Below are positions 9,386-18,408 of a DNA stretch of 45,913 nucleotides, piece by piece (positions within the stretch are counted from its first letter, which is position 1; the number at the start of each line of letters is the position of its first letter). The notes below the pieces were generated by a model that saw only the letters and a list, made by a program, of their open reading frames with translations, searched no databases and was not told the DNA's origin. A program made the translations under genes and the position numbers. Source of the DNA: Minwuia thermotolerans (lineage in GTDB: Bacteria; Pseudomonadota; Alphaproteobacteria; Minwuiales; Minwuiaceae); assembly GCA_021604565.1 (NCBI GenBank), contig BQJF01000030.1, forward strand, positions 1 through 45,913. Reading direction: 5' to 3'.

Positions 9386-9414
9386 ACAATAGTTTCAATT
9401 GAAACTAATTTCAA
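9386..9414 (-). promoter_or_regulatory. hppD promoter with operator in its spacer
   Basis: On the minus strand TTGAAA (9414-9409) and TATTGT (9391-9386) are exactly 17 bp apart, giving a good sigma-70-like promoter for hppD with a leader of roughly 90 nt. The palindrome at 9390-9407 fills the spacer, so a bound repressor would block polymerase. Confidence 0.65.
9390..9407. promoter_or_regulatory. 18-bp palindromic operator, likely for the MarR protein
   Basis: A perfect palindrome, TAGTTTCAATTGAAACTA, lies in the 122-bp divergent region and ends 6 nt before the marR start codon. MarR-family dimers bind 16-20-bp palindromes and commonly repress the divergent target and themselves. The size, symmetry and position fit this model; binding itself is inference. 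Confidence 0.75.
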
Positions 9415-9848
9415 TGCCTGATCCTGATGTCATCGACCTGCCGAACTTCCTGCCCTACCGCCTGGCCGTGGCCACGGATGCGGTCAGTGGTCGGCTTGCG
9501 CGCCGCTACCGGGAGGAATTCGACCTGAGCATCCCGGAGTGGCGGGTGATGGCCGTCCTGGGCCGGTACCCCGACATTTCCGCCAACGAGGTCGCAGCCC
9601 GCAGCGCCATGGACAAGGTCCAGGTCTCCCGCGCCGTGGCCCTGCTGATCCGCAATGGCCATCTGGACAGGCGCGCCGACGACACCGACCGACGCCGCAC
9701 CATGCTGTCCCTGTCCGACAGCGGTCAGGAGATCTATCGCCGGATCGTGCCCATGGCCCGCGCCTACGAACAGGACCTGTTCGCGCGCCTGTCAGGCCCG
9801 GAAGCCGAGGTCCTGATGCGCGCGCTGGCGCAGCTCAGTCAGCCGTGA
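9414..9848 (+). CDS. MarR family transcriptional regulator
   Basis: A 144-residue winged-helix regulator. Visible are SIPEWRVMAVLG (helix 2), the recognition segment MDKVQVSRAVALLIRNGHL and the wing RRADDTDRRRTMLSLSDSGQEI, all typical of MarR. The start at ATG 9414 is preferred over the TTG at 9399, which lies inside the operator. It is divergent from hppD and is the obvious candidate for ligand-responsive control of tyrosine degradation; the effector is probably a pathway intermediate. With the operator overlapping its own leader it should be autoregulated. Its end overlaps the convergent methyltransferase gene by 14 nt. Confidence 0.92.
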   Translation: MPDPDVIDLPNFLPYRLAVATDAVSGRLARRYREEFDLSIPEWRVMAVLGRYPDISANEVAARSAMDKVQVSRAVALLIRNGHLDRRADDTDRRRTMLSLSDSGQEIYRRIVPMARAYEQDLFARLSGPEAEVLMRALAQLSQP

Positions 9849-10626
9849 AGCTGATGAACATGCGGCGGAACGGGAACACGGTGATGCCATCACTGGCCAT
9901 CGGATAGGCCTGACGCAAGCGCGCCCGATAGAGTTCCGTGAAGCGCCCGAAGTCCGCGTCGGAAAGGTTCTCCTGCACCGGCAGCAGGGCGGTGCCGCGC
10001 ACCCATTCGAGAACCGGGTCCTCCCCGGTCAGGCTTTGCAGGTACTCGGTTTCCCAGACATCGACCTGTCCCGACAGCCCGCGCAGCAGCCCGTGATAGA
10101 ATGCCGGTGGCTGCACGAAGTCCCCCAGCAGCTTGCCCGCCAGCGCCTCCTGGAACGGCGGCTGACTGGCCACCTCCGCGATCAGGGCATGTGACGGGGC
10201 GGCGAAGTTGTTGGGCATCTGGACCGCAAGCACACCGCCCGACGGCAACGCGCGCGCCAGACGGCTGAACAGCCCTGCATGGTCCGGCACCCAGTGCAGG
10301 GAGGCATTGGCGAAGATGATGTCCGCCCCCTCCGCCGGTTGCCAGTCCGCGATATCGCCGAGCTGCCAGTCGATGGCAGCGTCGGCCGCCGACGCCTTCG
10401 CCAGCATGGCCGGGGAGTTGTCGACCCCGCAGATCTTCGCCCCGGGCCAGCGGGCGCGCAGCAGCCGCGTGGAATTGCCGGGCCCGCAGCCCAGGTCCAC
10501 CGCGCGCCGCGGCGCGTCGTGCATCACCCGGTTCAGCAGATCGACGGCGGGCCGGGTGCGCAGGTCACCCATGGCACCCTTCATGTACTGATCGGGATTC
10601 CACTGGTCGCTGTCACCGTTGCTCAT
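9835..10626 (-). CDS. tam: SAM-dependent methyltransferase, trans-aconitate 2-methyltransferase-like
   Basis: A 263-residue class I methyltransferase. Motif I is AVDLGCGPGNSTRLL, followed by the acidic loop GVDNSPAMLAKA and the NASLHWVPDHAGLF segment that is characteristic of Tam, which methyl-esterifies trans-aconitate to remove it as an aconitase inhibitor. The N-terminal WNPDQYMKG also fits Tam (W.P..Y..F). The frame continues upstream to 10698, but the ATG ending at 10626 has GGAGGGGAAGG before it. Convergent with marR and divergent from the enoyl-CoA hydratase gene. The family assignment is good; the substrate is inferred from family. Confidence 0.85.
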   Translation of the reverse strand: MSNGDSDQWNPDQYMKGAMGDLRTRPAVDLLNRVMHDAPRRAVDLGCGPGNSTRLLRARWPGAKICGVDNSPAMLAKASAADAAIDWQLGDIADWQPAEGADIIFANASLHWVPDHAGLFSRLARALPSGGVLAVQMPNNFAAPSHALIAEVASQPPFQEALAGKLLGDFVQPPAFYHGLLRGLSGQVDVWETEYLQSLTGEDPVLEWVRGTALLPVQENLSDADFGRFTELYRARLRQAYPMASDGITVFPFRRMFISFTAD

Positions 10627-10700
10627 CGCCTTCCCCTCCGCCGATTGACCTTTGCCTGCATTGCACCGGATACTCCCCCTGTGACTGGGGAGGCACAATC

Positions 10701-11492
10701 ATGAAATTCGAGGACTACAAGACCATCAGCTTCAAGCGGGAGGGCAAGGTCCTGACCGTGACCCTGAACCGTCCGGACGTGCTGAACGCCGTCAACGGTG
10801 ACCTGCATACGGAACTCAGCCATGTCTTCTATGACGTGGCGACCGACCCGGCAGACATCATCGTGCTGACCGGTGCGGGGCGGGCCTTCTGCGCCGGCGG
10901 TGACATCGACTGGATGCAGTCCGGCGTCGATGACCCGCTCGGATTCGATTCCGTGGTCTTCGAGGCAAAGAAGATCATCTTCGGCCTGCTGGACTGCGAG
11001 AAGCCGATCATCTGCCGCCTGAACGGCGACGCGGTGGGGCTAGGGGCCACCATCGCCCTGTTCTGCGACATCATCATTGCCAACGACAGTGCGCGTATTG
11101 GCGACCCGCATGTCTCGGTCGGGCTCGTGGCAGGTGACGGCGGGGCGGTGATCTGGCCACAGTTGATCGGCTATGCCCGCGCCAAGGAATACCTGATGAC
11201 GGGCAAGCTGATGCATGCGGAGGACGCGGTGGCGATGGGCCTGATCAACCACGCTGTCCCGGCCGGAGAACTGGACGAGGCCACGGATCGCATGGCGACA
11301 CGCCTGGCCAATGGCGCGGCCCAGGCGATCCGATGGACCAAGGTGTCGGTCAATGTCGGGCTGAAACAGCTTGCCCACAGCATCATGGATACCTCGCTCG
11401 CCTACGAGTCGCTCTCCAATCGCTCGAAGGATCATCAGGAAGCGGTCAATGCGTTTCGCGAGAAGCGCCGGCCCGTGTTCACCGGGGAGTAG
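10701..11492 (+). CDS. enoyl-CoA hydratase/isomerase family protein
   Basis: A 263-residue crotonase-fold protein. The two oxyanion-hole segments are GAGRAFCAGGDID and NGDAVGLGATIALFCDII, and the C-terminal trimerisation helix ends FREKRRPVFTGE. Such enzymes hydrate, isomerise or otherwise process acyl-CoA thioesters. RBS GGGGAGG precedes the ATG. The next gene begins 6 nt after its stop, so the two form an operon. No closer substrate assignment is possible from sequence alone. Confidence 0.9.
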   Translation: MKFEDYKTISFKREGKVLTVTLNRPDVLNAVNGDLHTELSHVFYDVATDPADIIVLTGAGRAFCAGGDIDWMQSGVDDPLGFDSVVFEAKKIIFGLLDCEKPIICRLNGDAVGLGATIALFCDIIIANDSARIGDPHVSVGLVAGDGGAVIWPQLIGYARAKEYLMTGKLMHAEDAVAMGLINHAVPAGELDEATDRMATRLANGAAQAIRWTKVSVNVGLKQLAHSIMDTSLAYESLSNRSKDHQEAVNAFREKRRPVFTGE

Positions 11493-11498
11493 AGGCAG

Positions 11499-12038
11499 AT
11501 GGCACGCATACCCTACGTCGATCCGGCCGATGCGCCGGAGAAGGTCGCGGACCTGTTGCAACAGCTTCCCGCCATGAATGTCTTTCGCATGCTGGCCCAT
11601 GCCGCGCCCGAATTCCGGCGCTTCGTTGCCTTCTCCGATGCCCTGCTGCGCAAGTCCGCGGTGGACAAGTGGTTGCTGGAACTGGCCATCCTGCGGGTCG
11701 GACACCTGTCCAACGCCCCCTACGAGATCCAGCAGCATGAGCCCATGGCGGCGGCTGTGGGTGGCACGGCGGAGAAGATCGCCGCCATCGCGTCATGGCC
11801 CGAAACCGATGTGTTCAACGAGGTCGAGACCCTGATCCTGCGCTACACCGATGATGTCGTAGCCAATGTCCGCGCCAGCGACGCGACCTTCAGGCCGCTG
11901 GCGGAGCGCATGGATCATCAGCAGATGGTGGAACTGACCATGAGCATCGGCTGCTACATGATGGTCAGCCGCCTGCTGAACACCTTCGATGTGGATCTGG
12001 AGGCTGCGGACGGCCCCGCAATCACGCTGGACCGCTGA
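11499..12038 (+). CDS. carboxymuconolactone decarboxylase family protein
   Basis: A 179-residue all-helical CMD/AhpD-superfamily protein. The signature helix ELAILRVGHLSNAPYEIQQHEPMA has the Glu and His expected in CMD proteins but lacks the C-x2-C redox pair of AhpD peroxidases, so peroxidase activity is unlikely. Downstream of and probably co-transcribed with an enoyl-CoA hydratase-like gene. Related proteins are common beside acyl-CoA genes in Alphaproteobacteria; their reaction is mostly unknown. Confidence 0.85.
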   Translation: MARIPYVDPADAPEKVADLLQQLPAMNVFRMLAHAAPEFRRFVAFSDALLRKSAVDKWLLELAILRVGHLSNAPYEIQQHEPMAAAVGGTAEKIAAIASWPETDVFNEVETLILRYTDDVVANVRASDATFRPLAERMDHQQMVELTMSIGCYMMVSRLLNTFDVDLEAADGPAITLDR

Positions 12039-12046
12039 GATCATCC

Positions 12047-12074
12047 GGGGCTGCTGCCCGGTCCCGGCAGCCCC
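12047..12074 (+). terminator. hairpin after the CMD-like gene
   Basis: An 8-bp stem GGGGCTGC / GCAGCCCC with a 12-nt loop starts 9 nt past the stop codon. There is no T-run, so efficiency is uncertain. Confidence 0.5.
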
Positions 12075-12441
12075 ACCGATTGCGGCAAGGCGACCTGCAA
12101 AATGCAAGATGCGGATGCCCGGAAGGCGGGAATCCGGGATCCCGGCGCGGTCGGATGCGTGCGGCAGCCCATACGGCGTGATTGAGTAAAATGCGCTTCA
12201 AATTTCCGTATCATTTTATATTTCTCAATTAAAACAAATACTTATACTGTTTGTTCAGACTCTGACGCTCTAATGAAGGCGAACCGGGGCAAGAATCCCG
12301 TGGCTCCAGGCTGCTGGTACGAAACTGGCAACCTTCCTGTCATCAGGGTCCGGAATGGGCTGTGCTGTCCGAAAGCGCAACATTCCGGAGGGGCAAGATG
12401 GGAAATTGTCCGAAAACGGGACAGATGTAGGAGAGTTCGGC
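12075..12441 (+). promoter_or_regulatory. AT-rich promoter region and structured leader of the RTX gene
   Basis: A roughly 100-bp AT-rich block (12180-12280) contains a TATACT element at 12243-12248, a plausible -10 box with only a weak -35 partner (TTTCTC, 12221-12226). It is followed by about 190 nt of leader. At 12350-12357 and 12381-12388 there is a perfect 8-bp inverted repeat CCGGAATG / CATTCCGG with a 23-nt loop. The Shine-Dalgarno GTAGGAGAG lies just before the ATG at 12442. I could not match the leader to a known riboswitch. Confidence 0.45.
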
Positions 12442-15400
12442 ATGTCACTACTCGCACAGATGATTGGCCTCGATGCCAGCACGCGCATCGCATTCGCGAC
12501 CATCAATGGTGACGGAACCGACGAGAGCCTGCAGGGCACCAATGACGACGACCGGATCTTCGGCGGCGGCGGTGACGACAGCATCGGCGGCCTTGCCGGT
12601 GACGACACGCTGCGCGGCGACGAAGGCAACGACAACATCAACGGCGGTGGCGGCGACGATGTGCTGCGCGGCGGTGACGATGATGACCGGCTGTTCGGCG
12701 GCGGCGGCGACGACGTCATCCAGGGTGATGACGGCAACGATTCCATGTCCGGCGGCGCGGGCGAAGACGACCTGCGTGGCAACAACGGCGACGACACGAT
12801 CAAGGGCGACGCGGGCGATGACGACATTGCCGGTGGCGCGGGCCGTGACGAGGTCGATTATCGCGACACCGACGGCGACGTGACCGTCGATCTTGGTGCC
12901 GGTGGCAATGACAACGGCCTGGCCGAGAGCGACGATTTCGGCACTGACACCCTGGAGTCCATCGAGATCGTGAAGACCGGTGACGGCAACGATCTCATTG
13001 CCGGTGACAATTCCAACGAGGAACTGTTCGGCGGCGGCGGCGACGACATCCTGGTCGGCAATGACGGTGATGACCTGATGGATGGCGGTGCAGGAAATGA
13101 CGAGGCGTTCGGCGGCAACGGCCAGGACACCGTCCGTGGCGAGGACGGCGACGATTATGCCGAGGGTGGTGCCGACGACGACGACCTGTTCGGCGGCGCG
13201 GGCACGGACGTACTGCTCGGTCAGGACGGCAACGACACGCTGTCAGGTGACGGGGGCGACGACTACCTGATCGGTGGCGAAGGCGATGACACCATCAACG
13301 GCAACGACGGCAATGACGACATCGACGGCGGCAACGGCAATGACAACCTGCGCGGCAACGATGGCGATGACACCATCGAATCCGGTGACGGCGACGACAA
13401 TGTCACAGCCGGAAACGGCAACGACTTTGCCAATGGCGGCAACGGCAACGACACCCTGCGCGGCAACGGTGGCCTGGATGACCTGGTCGGCGGCATCGGA
13501 CACGACCTTCTGTTCGGCGGCGAGGACAATGACATCCTGAACGGTGATGCGGGTGACGACTCGCTGTTCGGAGAGGACGGCGACGACGACCTGGACGGCG
13601 GTGACGGCAACGATTCAATCAACGGCGGCAATGGCAACGACGTGGCCTTTGGCGGCCTGGGCGACGACATCCTGCAACTGCTGTTCGGGGAAGACTTCGC
13701 CGAGGGCGGTGCCGGTCAGGACATCCTGCGCGGCGGCGACGGTGACGACACGCTGAATGGTGATCAGGACAATGACACGGTGCGCGGCGACGACGGTGAC
13801 GATGTCGTTGCAGGCAATGACGGCGACGATTCGGTCACCGGCGGTCTGGGCCAGGACATCCTGACGGGTAACGCCGGCAACGACACCCTGTTCGGTGACG
13901 AAGGCGGCGACACCATGGACGGCGGTCTGGGTGACGACGACATGCGCGGCAACGACGGTGATGATGTCGCGGCGGGTGACTGCGGTGAGGACACCATCTC
14001 CGGCGGCGCGGGCAACGACCTGCTGTCGGGCGGCGAGAACAACGACACCGTTCTGGGCGGCGACGACAACGACACCCTCTTCGGCGACGGCGGCGACGAC
14101 GTGCTGCGCGGCGAGGCTGGTGATGACGTTGCCCACGGCGGCTATGGCAATGACATCCTTGCCGGTGCCGATGGCAACGACACCATGTTCGGTGACGAGG
14201 GCGACGACGAGCTGGATGGCGGCGCGGGTAATGATGCGCTGGACGGCGGTGAAGGCGATGACCTGATCGACGGCGGTGTCGGCAACGACACCGTGAACGC
14301 CGGTGACGGCAACGACGAAATCTTCGGTGAGGATGGCGACGATGTCGTTTTCGGCGACGCGGGTGATGACACCGTCTTCGCGAACGAAGGCGACGACACC
14401 GTCTATGGCGGTGACGGCCTGGATGCCGTCTCCGGCGGCGAAGGCAACGATCTGATCAGCGGCGGCGACAACCGCACCTTCCTGGGTGACGACCTGCTCG
14501 GCGAATTCACCAGTGACGCGGACGACAACAGCTCGGGCGGCGGATCGTATGGTGGCCATGGCGGTGGTTCGCACGGCGGCTGGGGCTGGGGCGGCGGCCA
14601 CCATGGCTGGGGCGGCGGCTGGAACAGCTGGAAGGGCAGCAAGTACGGCAAGAGCAAGAGCAGCAAGCACGACAAGCACGACAATGACAGCGAGGAGACC
14701 CTGTCGCAGACGGTCGACGTTGATTGCACCGGCGTCTTCCGGCTCGAACTCACCCTGACCAGCGAGTCCTCGAACTGCTGGGACCGGCGCGGCGACAATG
14801 GCGATATCGAGATCCGTGTCGGTGGTGAAGTCGTCGCGGTTGTCAGTGCCGCGAGCGCGGGCACGCAGCATCTGAGCTTTGACGTTCTGATCCCGCTCGG
14901 TGCGACCGAGATCGAGATCGTGGGCCGCAACATCGGTGAAGTGCTGGAAGATGCATCACTGAAGCAGGTCTACAAGGAAGAGCTGTTCGGCAACGAGGGC
15001 GATGACACCATCTACGGCGACGCAGGCGACGACTTCGTTGACGGCGGCGACCAGAACGACCTGGTGGACGGCGGTGAGGGCGAAGACCTGGTCTGTGGTG
15101 GCGATGGTGATGACACCATCGTCGGCGGCACCGGTCCGGACACGCTGCATGGTGGCGAAGGTTACGACATCGCCGACTATCACGGCGCGTCCGAAGCCGT
15201 CGCGCTGACCCTCTCGGACGTCGATCGCCATGGAATCGGTGGCCACTTCAAGGGTGCCGAGGAAGGTGGCCTTGCCGGTGAGGCCGAGGGCGACTCCTTC
15301 ATCGAGATCGAGGAGATCAACGGCTCCTGCTTCGACGACACCATCCAGGGTGCCGATTTCGCCATGACGTTCACGCTGAACGAAGGCGACGACATCTTCG

Positions 15401-16332
15401 ACACCAACGACACGAGTTATGCAGAAGACACGGTTGACGGCGGACAGGGCAACGACACGATCTGGTCGGGCCGTGGCGATGACGTCATCAGCGGTGGCGA
15501 AGGCGATGACTATCTGTTCGGTGAGAAGGGCGACGACCTGATCACGGGCGGTGCCGGTGACGACGTCATGTACGGCGGCGACGGCAGCGATACCTTCGTC
15601 TACGAGGACGGCAATTTCGGCAATGACGTGATCAAGGACTTCGATCACTGCCGCGACGTGCTGGACTTCAGCAACTCCGGTCTGACCTTCTCCGACCTGA
15701 CGGTCTCCAACGACGGATATGACCTGCTGATCACGCTCGACGCCGACAATTCGGTTCGCCTGAAGGGTGCCGCAGGCCTGCGCCTGACGGACGACATCCT
15801 GAAGATCGAAGGGTTGGACGCCAACCTGATCACCGGCACGGGCGGTCGTGACTACCTGAATGGCAGCAACGACGATGACCGCATCCTGGCGGGCGGCGGC
15901 AACGACTTCGTGCGCGGCAACTACGGTGATGACACCATCGCGGGTGAAGATGGCCACGACCGGCTCTATGGCGGCAGCGGCAATGACGTGATCGCGGGTG
16001 GCGAGGGCTGCGACGTGCTTTCCGGTGACTGGGGCAACGACACCCTGAACGGTGGCGCGAACAATGACTGGCTGTCCGGCGGTTCGGGTGCCGATGTGTT
16101 CGTCTTTGACGACACAGCATTCGGCAACGACACGATCACCGACTTCTCCAGCTACCATGGTGACCGCATCGACATGTCGAACCTCAACCTCTCGTTCGAC
16201 GACCTCAACATCTGCCGCTCCGGCTGGTGGGGCCGGGACACGGTGATCGAGGTCGAGGGTGGCGGGTCCATCACGCTGAAGGATTTCCGGGCGGACAATC
16301 TGGACGAGGACGACTTCATCGGTCTCGTCTGA
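12442..16332 (+). CDS. large RTX (hemolysin-type calcium-binding repeat) protein
   Basis: A 1296-residue acidic protein, probably exported by a type I secretion system and folded by Ca2+ outside the cell. After about 30 residues it is almost entirely GGxGxDxLx-type nonapeptides: a first block to residue ~690, then shorter blocks near 845-900, 995-1050 and 1135-1215. Between the first and second blocks is a Gly/His/Trp-rich segment (699-730), a Lys/Ser/His/Asp segment (731-752) and a non-repeat beta-rich domain (about 754-840). The last ~80 residues (ADVFVFDDTAFGNDTITDF...) resemble serralysin-type C-terminal secretion signals. No catalytic domain is recognised, so it may be structural, adhesive or a surface-layer component. 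It contains eight cysteines, unusual for RTX proteins. The chosen ATG has a strong SD; an upstream ATG at 12355 lies inside the leader hairpin. No T1SS genes are in the window. Confidence 0.92.
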   Translation: MSLLAQMIGLDASTRIAFATINGDGTDESLQGTNDDDRIFGGGGDDSIGGLAGDDTLRGDEGNDNINGGGGDDVLRGGDDDDRLFGGGGDDVIQGDDGNDSMSGGAGEDDLRGNNGDDTIKGDAGDDDIAGGAGRDEVDYRDTDGDVTVDLGAGGNDNGLAESDDFGTDTLESIEIVKTGDGNDLIAGDNSNEELFGGGGDDILVGNDGDDLMDGGAGNDEAFGGNGQDTVRGEDGDDYAEGGADDDDLFGGAGTDVLLGQDGNDTLSGDGGDDYLIGGEGDDTINGNDGNDDIDGGNGNDNLRGNDGDDTIESGDGDDNVTAGNGNDFANGGNGNDTLRGNGGLDDLVGGIGHDLLFGGEDNDILNGDAGDDSLFGEDGDDDLDGGDGNDSINGGNGNDVAFGGLGDDILQLLFGEDFAEGGAGQDILRGGDGDDTLNGDQDNDTVRGDDGDDVVAGNDGDDSVTGGLGQDILTGNAGNDTLFGDEGGDTMDGGLGDDDMRGNDGDDVAAGDCGEDTISGGAGNDLLSGGENNDTVLGGDDNDTLFGDGGDDVLRGEAGDDVAHGGYGNDILAGADGNDTMFGDEGDDELDGGAGNDALDGGEGDDLIDGGVGNDTVNAGDGNDEIFGEDGDDVVFGDAGDDTVFANEGDDTVYGGDGLDAVSGGEGNDLISGGDNRTFLGDDLLGEFTSDADDNSSGGGSYGGHGGGSHGGWGWGGGHHGWGGGWNSWKGSKYGKSKSSKHDKHDNDSEETLSQTVDVDCTGVFRLELTLTSESSNCWDRRGDNGDIEIRVGGEVVAVVSAASAGTQHLSFDVLIPLGATEIEIVGRNIGEVLEDASLKQVYKEELFGNEGDDTIYGDAGDDFVDGGDQNDLVDGGEGEDLVCGGDGDDTIVGGTGPDTLHGGEGYDIADYHGASEAVALTLSDVDRHGIGGHFKGAEEGGLAGEAEGDSFIEIEEINGSCFDDTIQGADFAMTFTLNEGDDIFDTNDTSYAEDTVDGGQGNDTIWSGRGDDVISGGEGDDYLFGEKGDDLITGGAGDDVMYGGDGSDTFVYEDGNFGNDVIKDFDHCRDVLDFSNSGLTFSDLTVSNDGYDLLITLDADNSVRLKGAAGLRLTDDILKIEGLDANLITGTGGRDYLNGSNDDDRILAGGGNDFVRGNYGDDTIAGEDGHDRLYGGSGNDVIAGGEGCDVLSGDWGNDTLNGGANNDWLSGGSGADVFVFDDTAFGNDTITDFSSYHGDRIDMSNLNLSFDDLNICRSGWWGRDTVIEVEGGGSITLKDFRADNLDEDDFIGLV
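12541..16100 (+). repeat. RTX nonapeptide-encoding repeat region
   Basis: Dozens of degenerate 27-nt units encode GGxGxDxLx and GNDGDDxI variants. The repeats are coding and diverged at the DNA level, interrupted by three non-repeat stretches around 14521-14970, 15170-15420 and 15600-15835. Confidence 0.9.
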
Positions 16333-16353
16333 TCCTGCCGGGACAGACAACGC

Positions 16354-16391
16354 GACCGGGGCCGGTCGGGGAAACCCGATCGGCCCCGGTC
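16354..16391 (+). terminator. strong hairpin terminator of the RTX gene
   Basis: A 17-bp stem (16354-16370 with 16375-16391, one G-T pair) is capped by a GAAA tetraloop and followed by CGTTTCCT. It starts 22 nt after the RTX stop and separates it from dapD. Confidence 0.85.
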
Positions 16392-16533
16392 CGTTTCCTG
16401 GCATGTTTGCGTGATATTGGCGGAAATCCACTTCGGGCTGTCTTTTCCTTCCCGGCAGAACCGGCTAGGTTCCGCGCCAACCGCAGCCGCTTGGCGGTCG
16501 CACCCTGAACATATTCACACCGGAGGGGCAGAC

Positions 16534-17376
16534 GTGAGCCTGGACGCACTGGAAAAGACCATCGAAGCCGCCTGGGAGAACCGGGACAGCATTGACACCA
16601 CGACCACGGGCGAGATCCCGGAAGCGGTCAACCAGGCCCTCGACGCCCTGGACTCCGGTGAGGCGCGTGTGGCGGAGAAGGTGAAGGGCACCTGGGTGGT
16701 GAACCAGTGGCTGAAGAAGGCCGTTCTGCTGAGTTTCCGCCTGAATGACATGACCCCGATCAGCGGCGGTCCCGGCGACATGACGAACTGGTTCGACAAG
16801 GTGCCGAGCAAGTTCGCAGGCTGGGGTGACGCCGAATTCCGCAAGGCCGCCTTCCGGGCCGTACCGAACTGCATCGTGCGGCGCAGCGCCCACATCGCGC
16901 CCGGCGTCGTGCTGATGCCCAGCTTCGTCAATCTGGGCGCCTATGTGGACAGCGGCACCATGGTCGATACCTGGGCCACGGTCGGGTCCTGTGCCCAGAT
17001 CGGGAAGAACTGCCATATCTCCGGCGGTGCCGGTATCGGTGGCGTGCTGGAACCGCTGCAGGCGGAGCCAGTGATCATCGAGGACAATGTCTTCATCGGC
17101 GCACGTTCGGAAGTGGCCGAAGGCGTGCTGGTCGAAGAGGGCGCGGTGCTGTCCATGGGCGTCTACATCGGCGCCTCCACCAAGATCGTCGACCGGGAGA
17201 CCGGTGAGGTACATCGCGGTCGTGTCCCGTCCTATTCCGTCGTCGTGCCGGGTGCCCTGCCCGGACCGGTGATCGACGGCAAGCCGACACCAAGCCTGTA
17301 TTGCGCCGTGATCGTGAAGAAGGTCGATGCGGGCACCCGCGCCAAGACCTCCATCAACGAACTGCTGAGGACCTGA
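16534..17376 (+). CDS. dapD: tetrahydrodipicolinate N-succinyltransferase
   Basis: Transfers succinyl from succinyl-CoA to tetrahydrodipicolinate in the succinylase branch of lysine/meso-diaminopimelate synthesis. The 280-residue product has the helical N-terminal domain, then a hexapeptide left-handed beta-helix ([44 protein letters not shown]) and the C-terminal [12 protein letters not shown] strand found in DapD. Length and motif order match the family. The start is GTG with GGAGGGG 6 nt before it; the upstream in-frame ATG at 16411 lies just past the RTX terminator and would add 41 residues absent from the family. The DUF2125 gene begins immediately after its stop. Confidence 0.97.
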   Translation: MSLDALEKTIEAAWENRDSIDTTTTGEIPEAVNQALDALDSGEARVAEKVKGTWVVNQWLKKAVLLSFRLNDMTPISGGPGDMTNWFDKVPSKFAGWGDAEFRKAAFRAVPNCIVRRSAHIAPGVVLMPSFVNLGAYVDSGTMVDTWATVGSCAQIGKNCHISGGAGIGGVLEPLQAEPVIIEDNVFIGARSEVAEGVLVEEGAVLSMGVYIGASTKIVDRETGEVHRGRVPSYSVVVPGALPGPVIDGKPTPSLYCAVIVKKVDAGTRAKTSINELLRT

Positions 17377-18408
17377 GTGGGCACCTTCCTCCGACGCTGG
17401 ATCGGGCCGCTTGTCCTGCTGCTCGTGCTCGGTGGGGGTGTGGGCTACTGGTTCTACTGGAACCATCTGGCTGACGGGCTGCGGGCCGGTCTCGATCGCT
17501 GGGTTGCCGACCGTCGTGCCGAGGGCATCGAGGTGCGCCATGGCCCGGTGGAGGTCTCCGGCTTTCCCTATCGCCTGTTGCTGAACGTCAGCGCGCCGGC
17601 AGTATCCGTCCCCCGGCAGCCCGCCGCACCCGCATGGTCGGCGGAATCCCTGGACATCTACTTCCAGCCCTGGAACCTGCGTCACGTGATCCTGCAGCCG
17701 CAGGGCGCGCAGCAACTGGGCTGGAACGCCCGGGACGGCCGGAAGGCCACGGTGATCCGCAGCGCCGACACCCGCATCTCCGTCCGGTTCGACGATGCAG
17801 GCCGCATGGAGACCATCGCGACCGACATGCGCGAAGTGGAGGCCGATGGCGACAGCCCGGTGCGACAGGCCGGGCGGTTGCAGTTCCACTATCGCGACAA
17901 TGACGGACAGACCCCTGACCGACCGAAGGACAGCACCAACCTGGCCCTGACCGGCGACGACATCGTGCTGACGTCCGGCCTGGTTCCGATCGGCGACACC
18001 TATCAGCAGGCCGCTCTTTCAATCCTGCTGCGACCAGTGCTGACCGGGACAACGCCCGAGGCACTGGATACCTGGCGCGACGCGTCTGGCGTCATCGACA
18101 TCTCCCGCATCGCCTTTCTGACCGACAGGCTCAGGGTCAGCGGTGACGGCACGGTTGCCCTCGACCTGAACCGCCGTCCCGAAGGGGCCATGACCATCGT
18201 CGTGCATGGCGCGGACCAGTTCATCGACGCCCTGACCGCACAGGGACGCATGTCGGAGCTTGCGCGTGTCGGCCTGCGCATGGCCGTCTCGGCCCTGGAG
18301 AAGACGGACGAGGAAGGCAACCGCACCGTCACCCTGCCCCTGACGGTCCAGGACGGAATCGCCTCCCTGCTCGGTTTCAAGCTGTTCCCGGTCCTGCCGG
18401 TCTACTGA
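17377..18408 (+). CDS. DUF2125 family protein, membrane-anchored
   Basis: A 343-residue protein with an N-terminal transmembrane anchor (residues about 9-28) and a periplasmic beta-rich remainder. The segments GPVEVSGFPYRLLLNVSAP, WSAESLDIYFQPWNLRHVIL and the TVALDLNRRPEGAM stretch fit the alphaproteobacterial DUF2125 family. Its function is unknown; the repeated long strands resemble lipid-transfer-like periplasmic proteins, which is only a suggestion. GTG start directly abuts the dapD stop, so translation should be coupled to lysine/DAP synthesis. Confidence 0.85.
   Translation: MGTFLRRWIGPLVLLLVLGGGVGYWFYWNHLADGLRAGLDRWVADRRAEGIEVRHGPVEVSGFPYRLLLNVSAPAVSVPRQPAAPAWSAESLDIYFQPWNLRHVILQPQGAQQLGWNARDGRKATVIRSADTRISVRFDDAGRMETIATDMREVEADGDSPVRQAGRLQFHYRDNDGQTPDRPKDSTNLALTGDDIVLTSGLVPIGDTYQQAALSILLRPVLTGTTPEALDTWRDASGVIDISRIAFLTDRLRVSGDGTVALDLNRRPEGAMTIVVHGADQFIDALTAQGRMSELARVGLRMAVSALEKTDEEGNRTVTLPLTVQDGIASLLGFKLFPVLPVY

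Noticed and set aside
13615..14871. Long open frame of 418 codons on the minus strand opposite the RTX repeats, and another of 491 codons at 14956-16431
   Set aside because: Both are complementary-strand shadows of the periodic GGxGxDxLx codons, rich in Val/Ala/Asp with no domain and no RBS.
12541..16100. Regular 27-nt spaced repeats as a possible CRISPR array or tandem DNA repeat
   Set aside because: The units are degenerate, in frame, have no unique spacers and encode the RTX nonapeptides.
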